64,000 nucleotides of DNA from contig CAZAQY010000004.1 in assembly GCA_964486845.1 (NCBI GenBank), positions 31,530 through 95,529 of the forward strand, given 5' to 3'. Positions 50,127-58,357 of this stretch are shown in pieces. Made by a program: the position numbers and the translations under genes. Position 1 is the stretch's first letter; each line of letters begins with the position of its first letter. This stretch comes from Anammoximicrobium sp964486845 (GTDB taxonomy: Bacteria; Planctomycetota; Planctomycetia; Pirellulales; Pirellulaceae). Under the pieces are notes generated by a model, which ran no database searches, was not told the DNA's origin, and worked only from the letters and a program-made list of their open reading frames with translations.

Positions 50127-50990
50127 ATGGAACCTACGGCAACGACCCCCGTGACATTCGATCGCGAGGAATTCGACCGTTTGGCCGCCGAGTGGCGGTA
50201 CATCATCACGGACATGATCTGCCGTGCAGGCTCCGGGCATCTCGGCGGAGCGCTTAGCCTGGTCGAGGTCGTGATGACGCTCTACTGGCGGATCATGCGG
50301 ACCGACCCGGCCAATCCGCGCTGGGACGAGCGGGACCGGCTGGTGCTGTCCAAGGGCCACGGCGCGCCGGTCCTGTACGTGGCGCTCGCCTACCGCGGCT
50401 TTTTCCCGCCCGCCTGGCTGGGGACGCTGAACGCCGACGGGACGCGGTTGCCCAGCCACGCGGACGCCCGCTACGTGCCGGGGATCGACATGACCACCGG
50501 CTCGCTGGGGCAGGGCCTATCTTGCGCCTGCGGCGCCGCGTATGCCGCCCGGCTGGATGGCAAGAAGCACCGGGTGTTCTGCATTATCGGCGACGGCGAA
50601 AGCAATGAAGGGCAGATCTGGGAGGCCGCCTTGTTCGCGGGGCATCACAAGTTGGACAACCTGATCGCCATCACCGACTACAACAAACTGCAGATCGACG
50701 GCTTCACCAGCGATCTGCTGTCGCTGGAGCCGCTGTTGGACAAATGGCGCGCGTTTGGCTGGGAGGTGTTCGAGATGGACGGGCACGACTGGGACGCGAT
50801 CTACGACACCTTGCAGGCCGCCCTGGCCGTGCGCGGCAAACCGGCGATGGTCATCGCCCACACGATCAAGGCCAAAGGCTGCTGCGTGGTAGAAAACAAA
50901 CCCGAAAGTCACAACATCAAGGTCCCGGACCAGGCGACCTATGACCGATTCATGAATGCGCTGCAGACGAAGGCCACGTTGCCCTACTGA
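50127..50990 (+). CDS. Transketolase, N-terminal subunit
   Basis: A 287-residue TPP-binding half of a split transketolase. It shows RAGSGHLGGALSLVEV, LSKGHGAPVLYVAL, MTTGSLGQGLSCACGAA and the TPP motif GDGESNEGQIWEAA with ITDYNKLQ. AGGAGG lies 6 nt before ATG 50127; the more upstream in-frame TTG overlaps the previous stop and is unlikely. It pairs with the next gene to form the full enzyme, which transfers a two-carbon ketol unit. Split transketolases often belong to dedicated sugar pathways, e.g. apulose-4-phosphate cleavage. Confidence 0.92.
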   Translation: MEPTATTPVTFDREEFDRLAAEWRYIITDMICRAGSGHLGGALSLVEVVMTLYWRIMRTDPANPRWDERDRLVLSKGHGAPVLYVALAYRGFFPPAWLGTLNADGTRLPSHADARYVPGIDMTTGSLGQGLSCACGAAYAARLDGKKHRVFCIIGDGESNEGQIWEAALFAGHHKLDNLIAITDYNKLQIDGFTSDLLSLEPLLDKWRAFGWEVFEMDGHDWDAIYDTLQAALAVRGKPAMVIAHTIKAKGCCVVENKPESHNIKVPDQATYDRFMNALQTKATLPY

Positions 50991-51000
50991 GGAACCCGCG

Positions 51001-51954
51001 ATGACCAAGGATTTTCACGACATGGAGATGCGTTTTGTCTACGGCGAGACGCTGAACGAATTGATCGAGCAGAACCCGAACGTGATGTGTCTGGAGGCGG
51101 ACCTGAGCAAGGCTTCCGGCACGAATCCCACGTTGCCCAGCCGCAATCCGGCGAACTTTTTGAACGTGGGCGTGGCGGAAGCGAACATGATCAGCATCGC
51201 CGCCGGCCTGGCCTCCGAGGGCAAGGTCCCGTTCTGCGCCAGCTTCACCTGCTTCGCTTCCCGGCGCGTCTACGATCAGATCACGATCAGCGTGGCTTAC
51301 GCCAACATGAACGTCAAAATTGCCGGCACTTCGCCGGGCGTCACCGCCGGACCCAACGGCGGCACGCACATGTGTTTCCAGGATCTGGCGATCATGCGGG
51401 CGATGCCCAACATGCACGTCTACAGCCCGTGCGACGCCTTGGAATTGCGTTCGGTCCTGCGCTACATGGCCTCGACCCGGCAGCCGACCTACATGCAACT
51501 GGTTCGGCACAAGGTCGTCAAGATCTTCGACGCGGAGTACGCATTCGACCCCGATCGGGCCGTGCTCCTGCGCCCTGGCCGCGACGTGACGCTCGTGTCC
51601 ACCGGCTACATGACCCAGTTTGCGCTGCCGGTGGCGGACGAACTGCGGCAGGCGGGTGTGTCGGTCGAGCTGCTGCACTATCCGTCCGTCAAACCGTTCG
51701 ACGCCGCCACCCTGGTTGCGTCCGCCCAGAAGACGCGAGCCGTGGTGACAGTGGAGAACCAGAGCATCCTGGGCGGCCTAGGTGGAGCCGTGTGCGAAAT
51801 CCTGTCGGAGCAATGCCCCACGCGCGTCGTCCGGTTGGGGGTCCCGAACGAGTTTGGCGAGGTGGCCAGCGAGCAGTACTTGTTCGACAAGCACGGTTTC
51901 GGCCCAGCCCACATCGCCGCCGCTTGCCGGCGTCTGGCGGCGGAGAAAGCGTAG
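51001..51954 (+). CDS. Transketolase, C-terminal subunit
   Basis: A 317-residue pyrimidine-binding half of the split transketolase. It carries the TPP-activating glutamate in FLNVGVAEANMISIAAGLA, GGTHMCFQDLAIMRAMPN, and the C-terminal domain VTVENQSILGGLGGAVCE. It starts 10 bp after the N-terminal subunit stop and is surely co-translated. With its partner it forms an alpha2beta2 enzyme. Followed by a palindrome and then rpiB. Confidence 0.92.
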   Translation: MTKDFHDMEMRFVYGETLNELIEQNPNVMCLEADLSKASGTNPTLPSRNPANFLNVGVAEANMISIAAGLASEGKVPFCASFTCFASRRVYDQITISVAYANMNVKIAGTSPGVTAGPNGGTHMCFQDLAIMRAMPNMHVYSPCDALELRSVLRYMASTRQPTYMQLVRHKVVKIFDAEYAFDPDRAVLLRPGRDVTLVSTGYMTQFALPVADELRQAGVSVELLHYPSVKPFDAATLVASAQKTRAVVTVENQSILGGLGGAVCEILSEQCPTRVVRLGVPNEFGEVASEQYLFDKHGFGPAHIAAACRRLAAEKA

Positions 51955-51986
51955 CGCGGCTGGGCCATCGGCCGCAACCAGGTTTT

Positions 51987-52014
51987 GGAGTGCGGTGCCT
52001 TGTCACCGCTTTGG
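51987..52014. repeat. GCGGTG-CCTTGT-CACCGC palindrome with GGAG head
   Basis: Identical over 28 nt to the inverted copy at 26195-26222. It stands inside the sugar operon between the transketolase and rpiB genes. Confidence 0.85.
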
Positions 52015-52105
52015 GCGGCGGCGTGAAGCGCGGCGGCGGATTGAGTTCAAAAGACATCTTCAGCACCAATTGCCCGGACAACCCTTGTAGACAGGAGCAT
52101 TCCCC

Positions 52106-52612
52106 ATGAAAATCGCCGTCGGATCCGTGGTCAAAGGATTTCAACTCAAAGAGGCCGTCAAATCGCACCTCCAGTCGCTCGGGCACACCGTGCTGGACGT
52201 CGGCTGCCATGACACCGGGCAGTTCTGCAAGTTCCCTTCGGTGGGCCAGCGGATCGCGCACGCGCTGGATTCGGGTCAAGCCGAACTGGCCGTGAACTGC
52301 TGCGGCAGTGGAACGGGGGCGGCGATCTCGGCGGGCAAGTTCCGGGGCGTGTGCGCAGTGAGCTGTGAATCCGAGCAGACGGCCCGGCTGGCGCGCGTGG
52401 TGAACGACGCCAACTGCCTGTGCCTGGGCGAAGCCGCTGTGACACCGGAGTTGGGCTGCCGCATGGCGGAGGCGTTCGTCAACGCCCGCTTCCTGGACGC
52501 GCCGGACGTTCCGGAGCCGGTCCGCGAGTTTTGGCGCGAAGCGCGGGACGAGTTGATGGCCCGCGGCGCCGAGGCGGCCGCCCGCGAGTTGGAGTTCTTG
52601 CAAACGCCATGA
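52106..52612 (+). CDS. rpiB: RpiB/LacA/LacB-family sugar-phosphate isomerase
   Basis: A 168-residue isomerase of the RpiB/LacAB family, acting on ribose 5-phosphate, erythrose 4-phosphate or galactose 6-phosphate-type substrates. The catalytic-cysteine motif NCCGSGTGAAISAGKF replaces the usual CGTGIGMSIAANK, with the nucleophile-like cysteine kept. VGSVVKGFQLKEAVK differs from the usual DHAG start, so substrate preference may be unusual. AGGAG stands upstream of the ATG. The stop overlaps the next start (ATGA). In this operon it is likely to feed transketolase. Confidence 0.82.
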   Translation: MKIAVGSVVKGFQLKEAVKSHLQSLGHTVLDVGCHDTGQFCKFPSVGQRIAHALDSGQAELAVNCCGSGTGAAISAGKFRGVCAVSCESEQTARLARVVNDANCLCLGEAAVTPELGCRMAEAFVNARFLDAPDVPEPVREFWREARDELMARGAEAAARELEFLQTP

Positions 52613-53346
52613 CGGAGCACCTTGCCTTCGCTCTGATCGCCAGCCTGGGGATGTTGGTCCAGTCCACGGTGGGCTTTGCCGGCTCGCTGCTGGCCGTGCC
52701 GCTGTTCTCGCTGCTGATGTCGCCGCGCGACGCCGTGCCCGGCTATGCCTTCCTGATGCTGGCGGTCAATAGCTTCGTGGTCCTTGAAGGGCGGCGCCAC
52801 ATCGCTTGGCGGTCGGTGCGGGGGCTGTTGCTCGGCGGACTGCCCGGCGTGCCCATCGGCGCGCTGGCCCTGAAGCACTTGCCGGCCAGCGTTATCGGCG
52901 CTGCCATCAGCATCATGACGCTGCTGTTTGGACTCCTGTTCCTGGCTCGCGTGCGGATCCGGTTTCCGGCGCATCCGTTCACCGAGCCGTTGATCGGTCT
53001 GCTGAGCGGGATGTTGGGGGGCAGCATCTCCGAGTCCGGCCCGCCCGTGGTCGTGTACGGCTTGTCGCGCCAGTGGGCCAAGGACGTGTTCCGGAGTTCC
53101 CTGCTGGCCTACTTTCTGTGCCTGTCCGTCACCGCCGCGTCGAGTTACATCGTGCTGGGCATGGTGACGGGCCGAATGCTCCTGCTGGCGGCCGGTGCGC
53201 TCCTGCCCGCGCTTGCGGCAGCGCGGGTGGGCGTGCTGGCCAAAGAACGCATCAACGAGCGTGCCTTTCGCCTGACCGTGCTGGCGACCATCCTCGTGGT
53301 CAGCATCAGCGGATTGCTGAAGCACGTCTTCATAAGCTCTCCATGA
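52609..53346 (+). CDS. TSUP-family (TauE/SafE-like) membrane permease
   Basis: A 245-residue protein with about eight hydrophobic segments and the two repeated TauE/SafE motifs: VQSTVGFAGSLLAVPLFSLL and GLLSGMLGGSISESGPPVVVY. The family exports or imports small anions such as sulfite, sulfoacetate or organic acids. Its start overlaps the rpiB stop (ATGA), so it is part of the sugar operon and may export a two- or three-carbon acid product. The 3' end overlaps the convergent zinc-ribbon gene by 17 bp. Confidence 0.85.
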   Translation: MTEHLAFALIASLGMLVQSTVGFAGSLLAVPLFSLLMSPRDAVPGYAFLMLAVNSFVVLEGRRHIAWRSVRGLLLGGLPGVPIGALALKHLPASVIGAAISIMTLLFGLLFLARVRIRFPAHPFTEPLIGLLSGMLGGSISESGPPVVVYGLSRQWAKDVFRSSLLAYFLCLSVTAASSYIVLGMVTGRMLLLAAGALLPALAAARVGVLAKERINERAFRLTVLATILVVSISGLLKHVFISSP

Positions 53347-53695
53347 TGCGCGACACGGACCAATTCACGATCAGCCAAAAGCCCCAGAACAGCAGGGCGG
53401 TATACAGCGTGACGATCACGCTGAGCGCGATTTTCCAGGCCGGCGAGAAGCCGCGGCTGATCCACAGCAGCGGCAAGCCAAGGATGGCGGTCACGAGAAA
53501 CAGCAGGGCCAGGATGAACCAGGGACGATCCAGAAGGGATTGCCCGCCGTCTGCCGGACCGGCCGCCTGAGCCGACTTGGCCGCGGCACCCGTCTTGGGG
53601 GTGCCGCAACGCCGGCAGACGCCGGCCAACGGCGGCAGTTCAGCGCCACAAGCAGAGCAGACGACCGCCGCAACAGGTTCGGAATCGGTGCTCAA
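53330..53695 (-). CDS. Small zinc-ribbon membrane protein
   Basis: A 121-residue protein with a zinc ribbon (Cys13, Cys16, Cys27, Cys30 in VVCSACGAEL and GVCRRCGTP) and two membrane helices (WFILALLFLVTAILGLPLLW and IALSVIVTLYTALLFWGFWL). The C-terminus overlaps the end of the convergent TSUP gene. No known function; planctomycetes have many such ribbon-membrane proteins. Confidence 0.7.
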   Translation of the reverse strand: MSTDSEPVAAVVCSACGAELPPLAGVCRRCGTPKTGAAAKSAQAAGPADGGQSLLDRPWFILALLFLVTAILGLPLLWISRGFSPAWKIALSVIVTLYTALLFWGFWLIVNWSVSRIMESL

Positions 53696-53817
53696 ATCAG
53701 CAGTTCCTTTCCCATGCCCTTCGCGAGGCTTCTCGCGACGAGGGTCAGACGGTACACTGGGGGAACGATGAAGGATTCTATTCGGTTTCCCTGGTTATCG
53801 GCAACAGGCGGTCATCT

Positions 53818-55287
53818 ATGAGGCAGGGCTGGTTTCTCTGGCGAATTCTGGGATTGGCGGCAATGTCGTTGGCCGTCTGTGGTTGTCCCGGCGCCTCGCC
53901 GCCTGCGGCGGATCCGGAGTCTGTGCCGGAGCCTGCCGTGCCACTGCGGTTGGTGGTCGTGGACGATCCCGGTCTGGCCGAAGCCGTCCAACGTCAATGG
54001 CAGGCGCGTGCGGAAAGCGAATTGCAGGTCCGCGAAGCGACGGCCGAGGAGATCTGCGATCCGCGCCGCAAACGACTGGCGGCGGACGCGGTGATCTATC
54101 CCAGCGGATTGATCGGCGAATTGGCGGAACGCGGCTGGCTTATGCCTCTGTCCGACGACGCGCTCCGTTCGTCTGAGTTCGCACGGCGGGACATTTTCGA
54201 CCATCTGCGGCAGCACGAGATGATGTGGGGCGAGGAAACGTACGCCGTGCCGCTCGGGTCGCCGCCGCTGACGCTGGTCTACCGTCCGGACCTCTTCGAG
54301 AAGCTTGGCGTGCAGCCTCCCGAAACCTGGCAACAATACACCGTGCTGTGCGAGCGGCTGGTCAAGTCCAGTGACGTGCTGCGGGAGTCCTCACAGAATG
54401 CAGACAGCTGGCACGCCGTGGCGGAGCCTCTGGGACCGGGGTGGGCGAGCCAAATCCTGCTGGCTCGCGCGGCGGCTTGCGCCCGCCACCGCAGCTATTT
54501 TGCCTCGCTGTTCGACCTGGATTCCATGGAGCCCCTGATCGCTTCGCCGCCGTTTGTCAGGGCTCTGGAAGAACTGATTTCCGCCGCCAAGTTCGGCTCG
54601 CCGAAGGCCAGGGAGCATTCGCCGGCGGATGTCTGGAAACTGCTGCGGTCCGGCCAGTGCGTGATGGGCTTGACGTGGCCCAGCAACGCCGATAGGCGGA
54701 TGGCCGCCCAGACCACCGACTCGACAAGCCCTGTCCTGCTGGCCGCCGCCGAACTTCCCGCATCCGCCGAGGTCTACAATATCGGCGATGGGGTCTGGCA
54801 GCCTCGCGAGTCGTCGGAGGACCGGCACGTGACGCTGCTAGGCGTTGCGGGCCGCCTCGGGTCGGTCGTCAAGGGGACCAGCCGCTCGTCGACCGCGATG
54901 AGTCTGCTCGTGCGGCTGTCCAGCACGGCGTGGAGCCGAGACATCTCGCCGCGCAGTCCGGCGACAACGCTCTATCGCACCAGCCAACTGCCGGCCGTGA
55001 AAGCTTGGGTCGGCGACAGTTTTTCTGCCGGCGCCGCAACCGCCTACGGGGAACTGGTTCAGCAGGGCTATCGCCGGCAGTTGTCACTCGACTCGGTGCG
55101 GCTGCCAGGGCGAAACCGGTACTTGGCGGCCTTGGACGAGGCCGTACACGCGGCGGTACGCGGCGACCGTCCTGCCGCCGACTGCCTGGCGGCGGCGGCG
55201 GACAGCTGGCGCAAGGTCACCCAGGAATTGGGGATCGACAATCAGCGCCGGGCCTACTGGCGAAGTCTGGGAAAAAGTCCGCCGTGA
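53818..55287 (+). CDS. Extracellular solute-binding lipoprotein
   Basis: A 489-residue lipoprotein with a lipobox-like LAVCGC (lipidated Cys about 21-23). The mature part has the two-lobed solute-binding type 1 pattern: LRLVVVDDPGLAEAVQRQW, ADAVIYPSGLIGELAERGWLMPL, TYAVPLGSPPLTLVYRPDLFEKLGV (shown by its ends), PPETWQQYTVLCERL and CVMGLTWPSN. This is similar to carbohydrate-binding components of ABC importers, but no permease or ATPase gene is next to it, so it could be a stand-alone receptor. No signal for regulation was seen. Confidence 0.78.
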   Translation: MRQGWFLWRILGLAAMSLAVCGCPGASPPAADPESVPEPAVPLRLVVVDDPGLAEAVQRQWQARAESELQVREATAEEICDPRRKRLAADAVIYPSGLIGELAERGWLMPLSDDALRSSEFARRDIFDHLRQHEMMWGEETYAVPLGSPPLTLVYRPDLFEKLGVQPPETWQQYTVLCERLVKSSDVLRESSQNADSWHAVAEPLGPGWASQILLARAAACARHRSYFASLFDLDSMEPLIASPPFVRALEELISAAKFGSPKAREHSPADVWKLLRSGQCVMGLTWPSNADRRMAAQTTDSTSPVLLAAAELPASAEVYNIGDGVWQPRESSEDRHVTLLGVAGRLGSVVKGTSRSSTAMSLLVRLSSTAWSRDISPRSPATTLYRTSQLPAVKAWVGDSFSAGAATAYGELVQQGYRRQLSLDSVRLPGRNRYLAALDEAVHAAVRGDRPAADCLAAAADSWRKVTQELGIDNQRRAYWRSLGKSPP

Positions 55288-55384
55288 GCCGGTCGTTGCC
55301 AGAAAGTCCCGGTTGGTGTCCTAGACAACGCCGCGACTCCCGGATACAATTTCGCCGCTCGGTCGGTAAATTCCCGGCCAGGTT

Positions 55385-55457
55385 GGGGGCGTAGCTCAAT
55401 TGGGAGAGCGCAGCGTTCGCAATGCTGAGGTCGAGGGTTCGACTCCCTTCGCCTCCA
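55385..55457 (+). tRNA. tRNA-Ala (anticodon CGC)
   Basis: A complete 73-nt cloverleaf. The acceptor stem GGGGGCG pairs with CGCCTCC with a G3-U70 wobble, the alanine identity element. D-arm TAGCTCAATTGGGAGAGC, anticodon stem CAGCG/TGCTG with loop TTCGCAA giving anticodon CGC (codon GCG), and T-arm GAGGGTTCGACTCCCTT follow. The discriminator base is A and the 3' CCA is not encoded. No attachment-site duplication or integrase is seen nearby. Confidence 0.96.
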
Positions 55458-55550
55458 CTCAGCTGTAACTCAATCCGTATTTAGGACTTACGATCACCTG
55501 CCGGCGTTCGGCAGTGCGACCTTTGCCTGAATCCGGTTCGATGAGTAGGC

Positions 55551-55793
55551 CTATTCTTTCACAGCCGACTTGACGCGTCTCGGCCGGGACTTCTTCCCGG
55601 CTGGCCTGGGCGGTTTCTTTTGCCCGGCCTCGAATTCCTCCAGGTACAGGGACTTGTCGACGTCCGTGTCCATCCCCCAGCACGCGGGCTGGGCCAGCAG
55701 GGTGGGGACGCCGAACAGGCTCGTTCCGGCCGCGGCTCCGGAGGCCGCGGCGCTGCGTTTCAGGAAATCACGACGGCGGATAGTGCGATTCAT
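55551..55793 (-). CDS. 80-residue protein consisting mainly of a Tat signal
   Basis: An 80-residue protein: Tat signal (TIRRRDFLKRSAAASGAAAG), a short middle (VPTLLAQPACWGMDTDVDKS) and a Lys/Arg/Pro-rich tail. AAGGAG lies 6 nt before the ATG, so translation seems real. A Tat signal on so small a mature part (about 45 residues) is unusual since Tat carries folded proteins; a cofactor, a partner protein (hitch-hiking) or a gene remnant would explain it. The single mature cysteine is at about 38. Confidence 0.6.
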   Translation of the reverse strand: MNRTIRRRDFLKRSAAASGAAAGTSLFGVPTLLAQPACWGMDTDVDKSLYLEEFEAGQKKPPRPAGKKSRPRRVKSAVKE

Positions 55794-55888
55794 GGCGGGC
55801 TCCTTGAGGTTGGCGGGGTGAAACATAACTTCAAGTGGCCAGTGCCGGGTGGCGAGTGGAAGAGCGCAGAGTCGGATTCTGTTCACCT

Positions 55889-55969
55889 GCCACTCGCCAC
55901 TCGCCACTCGCCACTTGCCACTTGCCACTTGCCACTTGCCACTCGCCACTCGCCACTCGCCACTCGCCA
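55889..55969. repeat. Heptanucleotide minisatellite GCCACTC/GCCACTT
   Basis: About eleven head-to-tail copies of a 7-nt unit with C/T variation at the last base. The inverse sequence GGCGAGTGG occurs just to the left (55850), so a long hairpin is possible. Slippage-prone; it lies between two minus-strand genes and not in a promoter. Confidence 0.92.
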
Positions 55970-56010
55970 TCCACTCGGCTGCGGCTGTGCCGCGCTAGGA
56001 TGTTTCGATC

Positions 56011-56913
56011 TCACTTGACCGCCCGGCGTTGGGCAAATAGCCAGGCGTAGAATTCCGGGTTTTTGTAGGTGGCGGACCAGGCGTCGTGGCCGGTGTTGGG
56101 ATACTCGGTGTATTTGGGGTTTCCGCCGGCCTGCTTGACGGCCTCGACCATCTGCCGCGAACGCTCCGGCTTGACCACGCCGTCTTTGCCGCCGTGAAAG
56201 ACCCACAGCGGGACGCGGGCGATCTTCCCGGCCTGAGCGGGATCGCCGCCGCCGCAGATCGGCGCCGCGGCCGCAAATCGGCCGGGGTACCGCGCGATCG
56301 CGTCCCACGTGCCGTACCCGCCCATGGACAATCCGGTCACATAGATCCGGTCTGGATCGATCGAGAATTCCTTCTCCAGGCCGGCGATTGCCTCCATCGT
56401 CAGCCGCAAGGGGCCGGCCGGCTGGGCCGGCATGTCGTGCGAGGAGGCCGACCAGTTGACTTCTACCCACTTCTGCTCCTTGGGGCACTGGGGCGCGACG
56501 ACAAAGCACGGATACTTGGCTCTGATCTCGTCGCTGGCAAAGTCGTTCATGCCGTGGATCAACTGCTTGATGTTGTCGTCGCCGCGCTCGCCGGCGCCGT
56601 GCAGGAACAGGACCAAGGGGTACTTCGTCTGCGGATCGTAGTCCTGGGGCTGCAGCAGTCGAAACAGCAGCTTGGCTCCGTCCGCAGCCTCGTACGCGCG
56701 GGCCTCGAAACGGCCGCGATAATCGTCGGCCGCAAGGCCGATCATGGTGCGCAACGGGATGACACAAGCCGCCAGCGACAGGGTGGCCGCCCACCGCCAG
56801 CCGGCCCCGGCCCTGGCGCCTGTCCAGGAGGCTCCCGTGAGGCTACCGGGGTTGATCCGCACCGGCTTGGAACTCGTGGTACTTGGCGAAAGCCCGCTCT
56901 CTCTTGTCTTCAT
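56011..56913 (-). CDS. Exported alpha/beta-hydrolase (carboxylesterase/PHB-depolymerase-like)
   Basis: A 300-residue protein with a long N-terminus, a hydrophobic segment (WAATLSLAACVIPL) and an alpha/beta-hydrolase domain: PLVLFLHGAGERGDD (oxyanion loop), the nucleophile serine in YVTGLSMGGYGTWD, Asp in HGGKDGVV and His in PNTGHDAWS. It is similar to prolyl-oligopeptidase-like and dienelactone-hydrolase-like esterases that release acyl or feruloyl groups. ATG 56913 has AGGA 7 nt before it and lies inside the previous gene (71-bp overlap), so translation is coupled. Confidence 0.82.
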   Translation of the reverse strand: MKTRESGLSPSTTSSKPVRINPGSLTGASWTGARAGAGWRWAATLSLAACVIPLRTMIGLAADDYRGRFEARAYEAADGAKLLFRLLQPQDYDPQTKYPLVLFLHGAGERGDDNIKQLIHGMNDFASDEIRAKYPCFVVAPQCPKEQKWVEVNWSASSHDMPAQPAGPLRLTMEAIAGLEKEFSIDPDRIYVTGLSMGGYGTWDAIARYPGRFAAAAPICGGGDPAQAGKIARVPLWVFHGGKDGVVKPERSRQMVEAVKQAGGNPKYTEYPNTGHDAWSATYKNPEFYAWLFAQRRAVK

Positions 56914-57994
56914 TTTCAAATCCTATCGTGCCAAAGATAAACACACTCGACTCATTCATCTTGATGCGGTCGAAACCGAACTGTTTGGGATCTTGTTTCT
57001 GGAGGATCAGGATCGCGGCCAGAGCCACGTCGCGGAGCTGCGTCTCGTACTGGACGTTGTCGATGCGGTGCGCGCTGATCCGGGTGGCGTCCTTGAGGGC
57101 CGCGTCCAATAGCGGCACATGGGAGGCGTCGCCCAACTTGGCGACGGTCATCATCGCCGTCTGCCGGATGAAGGGCTGCTCGCCGACGTTCTGCAGGATT
57201 CGCGTCGCCGGGATCAGGCCTTCTTTCAGATCGTAACGCATCGCCAGCATCATGCTCTGCTGGGCCACCGCACCCTGACTGCGCTTGACCCACTCGCAGA
57301 GCATCTTGCGAAGGATCTTGCTCTTGGCCGGGTCGCTCATCGCCTCGACGAACGAGGCTTGATTGCAGAAGTTCACCAGCGTGTAACTGGTTTGCAGACC
57401 CAAGTTGACGTTGTCGCTGACGGCGGCAAACAGCAGGGCGGCGACGCTGCCCAGCGAGGTGGCTTCGCCCGCCCGGCGCTGTGAGTGCTGCAATTGGACG
57501 GCCCGCGCATCGGCGACGCGGGCCACGCCCTGGGGACCGTTCTCGACGGCCTGCATCAACTCCGCTTCCGCTCGTTGCATCTCGACGAACAGGCCGCGAG
57601 TCTCCGCGTCGTCGCCATACAGGCTGCGAAAACGCCGCCAGGCGGGCAGGTCCAAGCCCTCGCTGCGCCCCGTCGTAAAGGCGGTCAGGCGGCTCTGGAA
57701 ATCCAATTCGTCGACGATTTGCAGGATCCGCTCGCAGCGATAGCGGATTTCGCGGTCCGGATGTGTTTTGCCTGCCTCGACAGCCCTCTTGGCCGCCACG
57801 CCCAGGTCGATCAGCCGCGTGGTGGCCCGCTCGCGCAGGGAGAATTCCTCCGCGCCCAACTGCTCGACTAAGACTGCCGCCTCGGCGCCGTGCTCCTGTT
57901 GCCCCACCCGTTCGTCTTGGGCCACAGACGACGGGATTCCCCAACCGGCAATCGCCGAGAGTCCGAGCAAGCCAACTGCCGCGAGTTTGTTCAT
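56843..57994 (-). CDS. Secreted HEAT-like repeat protein
   Basis: A 383-residue protein with a signal peptide (AAVGLLGLSAIAGWGIPSSVAQ) and an all-helical repeat body: LGAEEFSLRERATTRLIDLG matches the start of a planctomycete HEAT-like repeat family, and PFIRQTAMMTVAKLGDASHVPLLDAAL (ends shown) is a HEAT repeat. No catalytic residues were recognised. Its 3' end overlaps the start of the downstream esterase gene. Likely a periplasmic binding or scaffold protein. Confidence 0.78.
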   Translation of the reverse strand: MNKLAAVGLLGLSAIAGWGIPSSVAQDERVGQQEHGAEAAVLVEQLGAEEFSLRERATTRLIDLGVAAKRAVEAGKTHPDREIRYRCERILQIVDELDFQSRLTAFTTGRSEGLDLPAWRRFRSLYGDDAETRGLFVEMQRAEAELMQAVENGPQGVARVADARAVQLQHSQRRAGEATSLGSVAALLFAAVSDNVNLGLQTSYTLVNFCNQASFVEAMSDPAKSKILRKMLCEWVKRSQGAVAQQSMMLAMRYDLKEGLIPATRILQNVGEQPFIRQTAMMTVAKLGDASHVPLLDAALKDATRISAHRIDNVQYETQLRDVALAAILILQKQDPKQFGFDRIKMNESSVFIFGTIGFENEDKRERAFAKYHEFQAGADQPR

Positions 57995-58139
57995 GCGGAC
58001 CTTCCCTCACAATCGAGTCGCTGTATTCTAGGCAAATCATCGGGAATCCGTCCAGCGCTGGGAGGAAACGCGATCCTGTGGGATTGTTCGAGTTCCACTG
58101 CCGCGACCAACTTGACGGGCCGTGCTCGTCACCGGGAAA

Positions 58140-58286
58140 ATGTTCGCGTCTCGCAGCCGGCATCCGGGCGGGGTGCAAGTGGTGATGTGCGACGGGGCGA
58201 CTCGCTTCGTAGCCGATTCCATCGACCTGGCCGCGTGGCGTGCCGTCAGCACCACCGAGGGCATAGAGACCGACACGATACCGTAG
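58140..58286 (+). pseudogene. C-terminal remnant of a DUF1559 prepilin-like protein
   Basis: A 48-residue open frame contains SRHPGGVQVVMCDGATRFVA and DSIDLAAWRAVSTTEG, which is the highly conserved C-terminal end of planctomycete DUF1559 proteins (type-IV-pilin-like, normally about 300-350 residues). Everything before this, including the prepilin N-terminal helix, is missing. A factor-independent terminator follows 18 bp after the stop, as expected at the end of a real gene. The fragment is alone on the plus strand between two minus-strand genes. A deletion has removed the front of the gene. Confidence 0.78.
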
Positions 58287-58303
58287 TCATGGATTGCCAG
58301 AAC

Positions 58304-58336
58304 CCCGGCTCGTTCAAAGAGCCGGGCTTCCTTTCT
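58304..58336 (+). terminator. Rho-independent terminator of the DUF1559 remnant
   Basis: CCCGGCTC (58304-58311), loop GTTCAAA, GAGCCGGG (58319-58326), then the pyrimidine/T-rich CTTCCTTTCT. It points rightward. With the convergent SMP-30 gene ending at 58358 it may also stop leftward reads weakly. Confidence 0.8.
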
Positions 58337-58357
58337 GATCTTCTTCCTCAAGCGGCC

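Noticed and set aside
55385..55500. tRNA-Ala as integration site of a mobile element
   Set aside because: No integrase, no direct repeat of the tRNA 3' end and no change in gene type on either side were found.
55889..55969. Possible CRISPR or coding repeat
   Set aside because: It is a 7-nt minisatellite; the frames through it have no start with a ribosome site.
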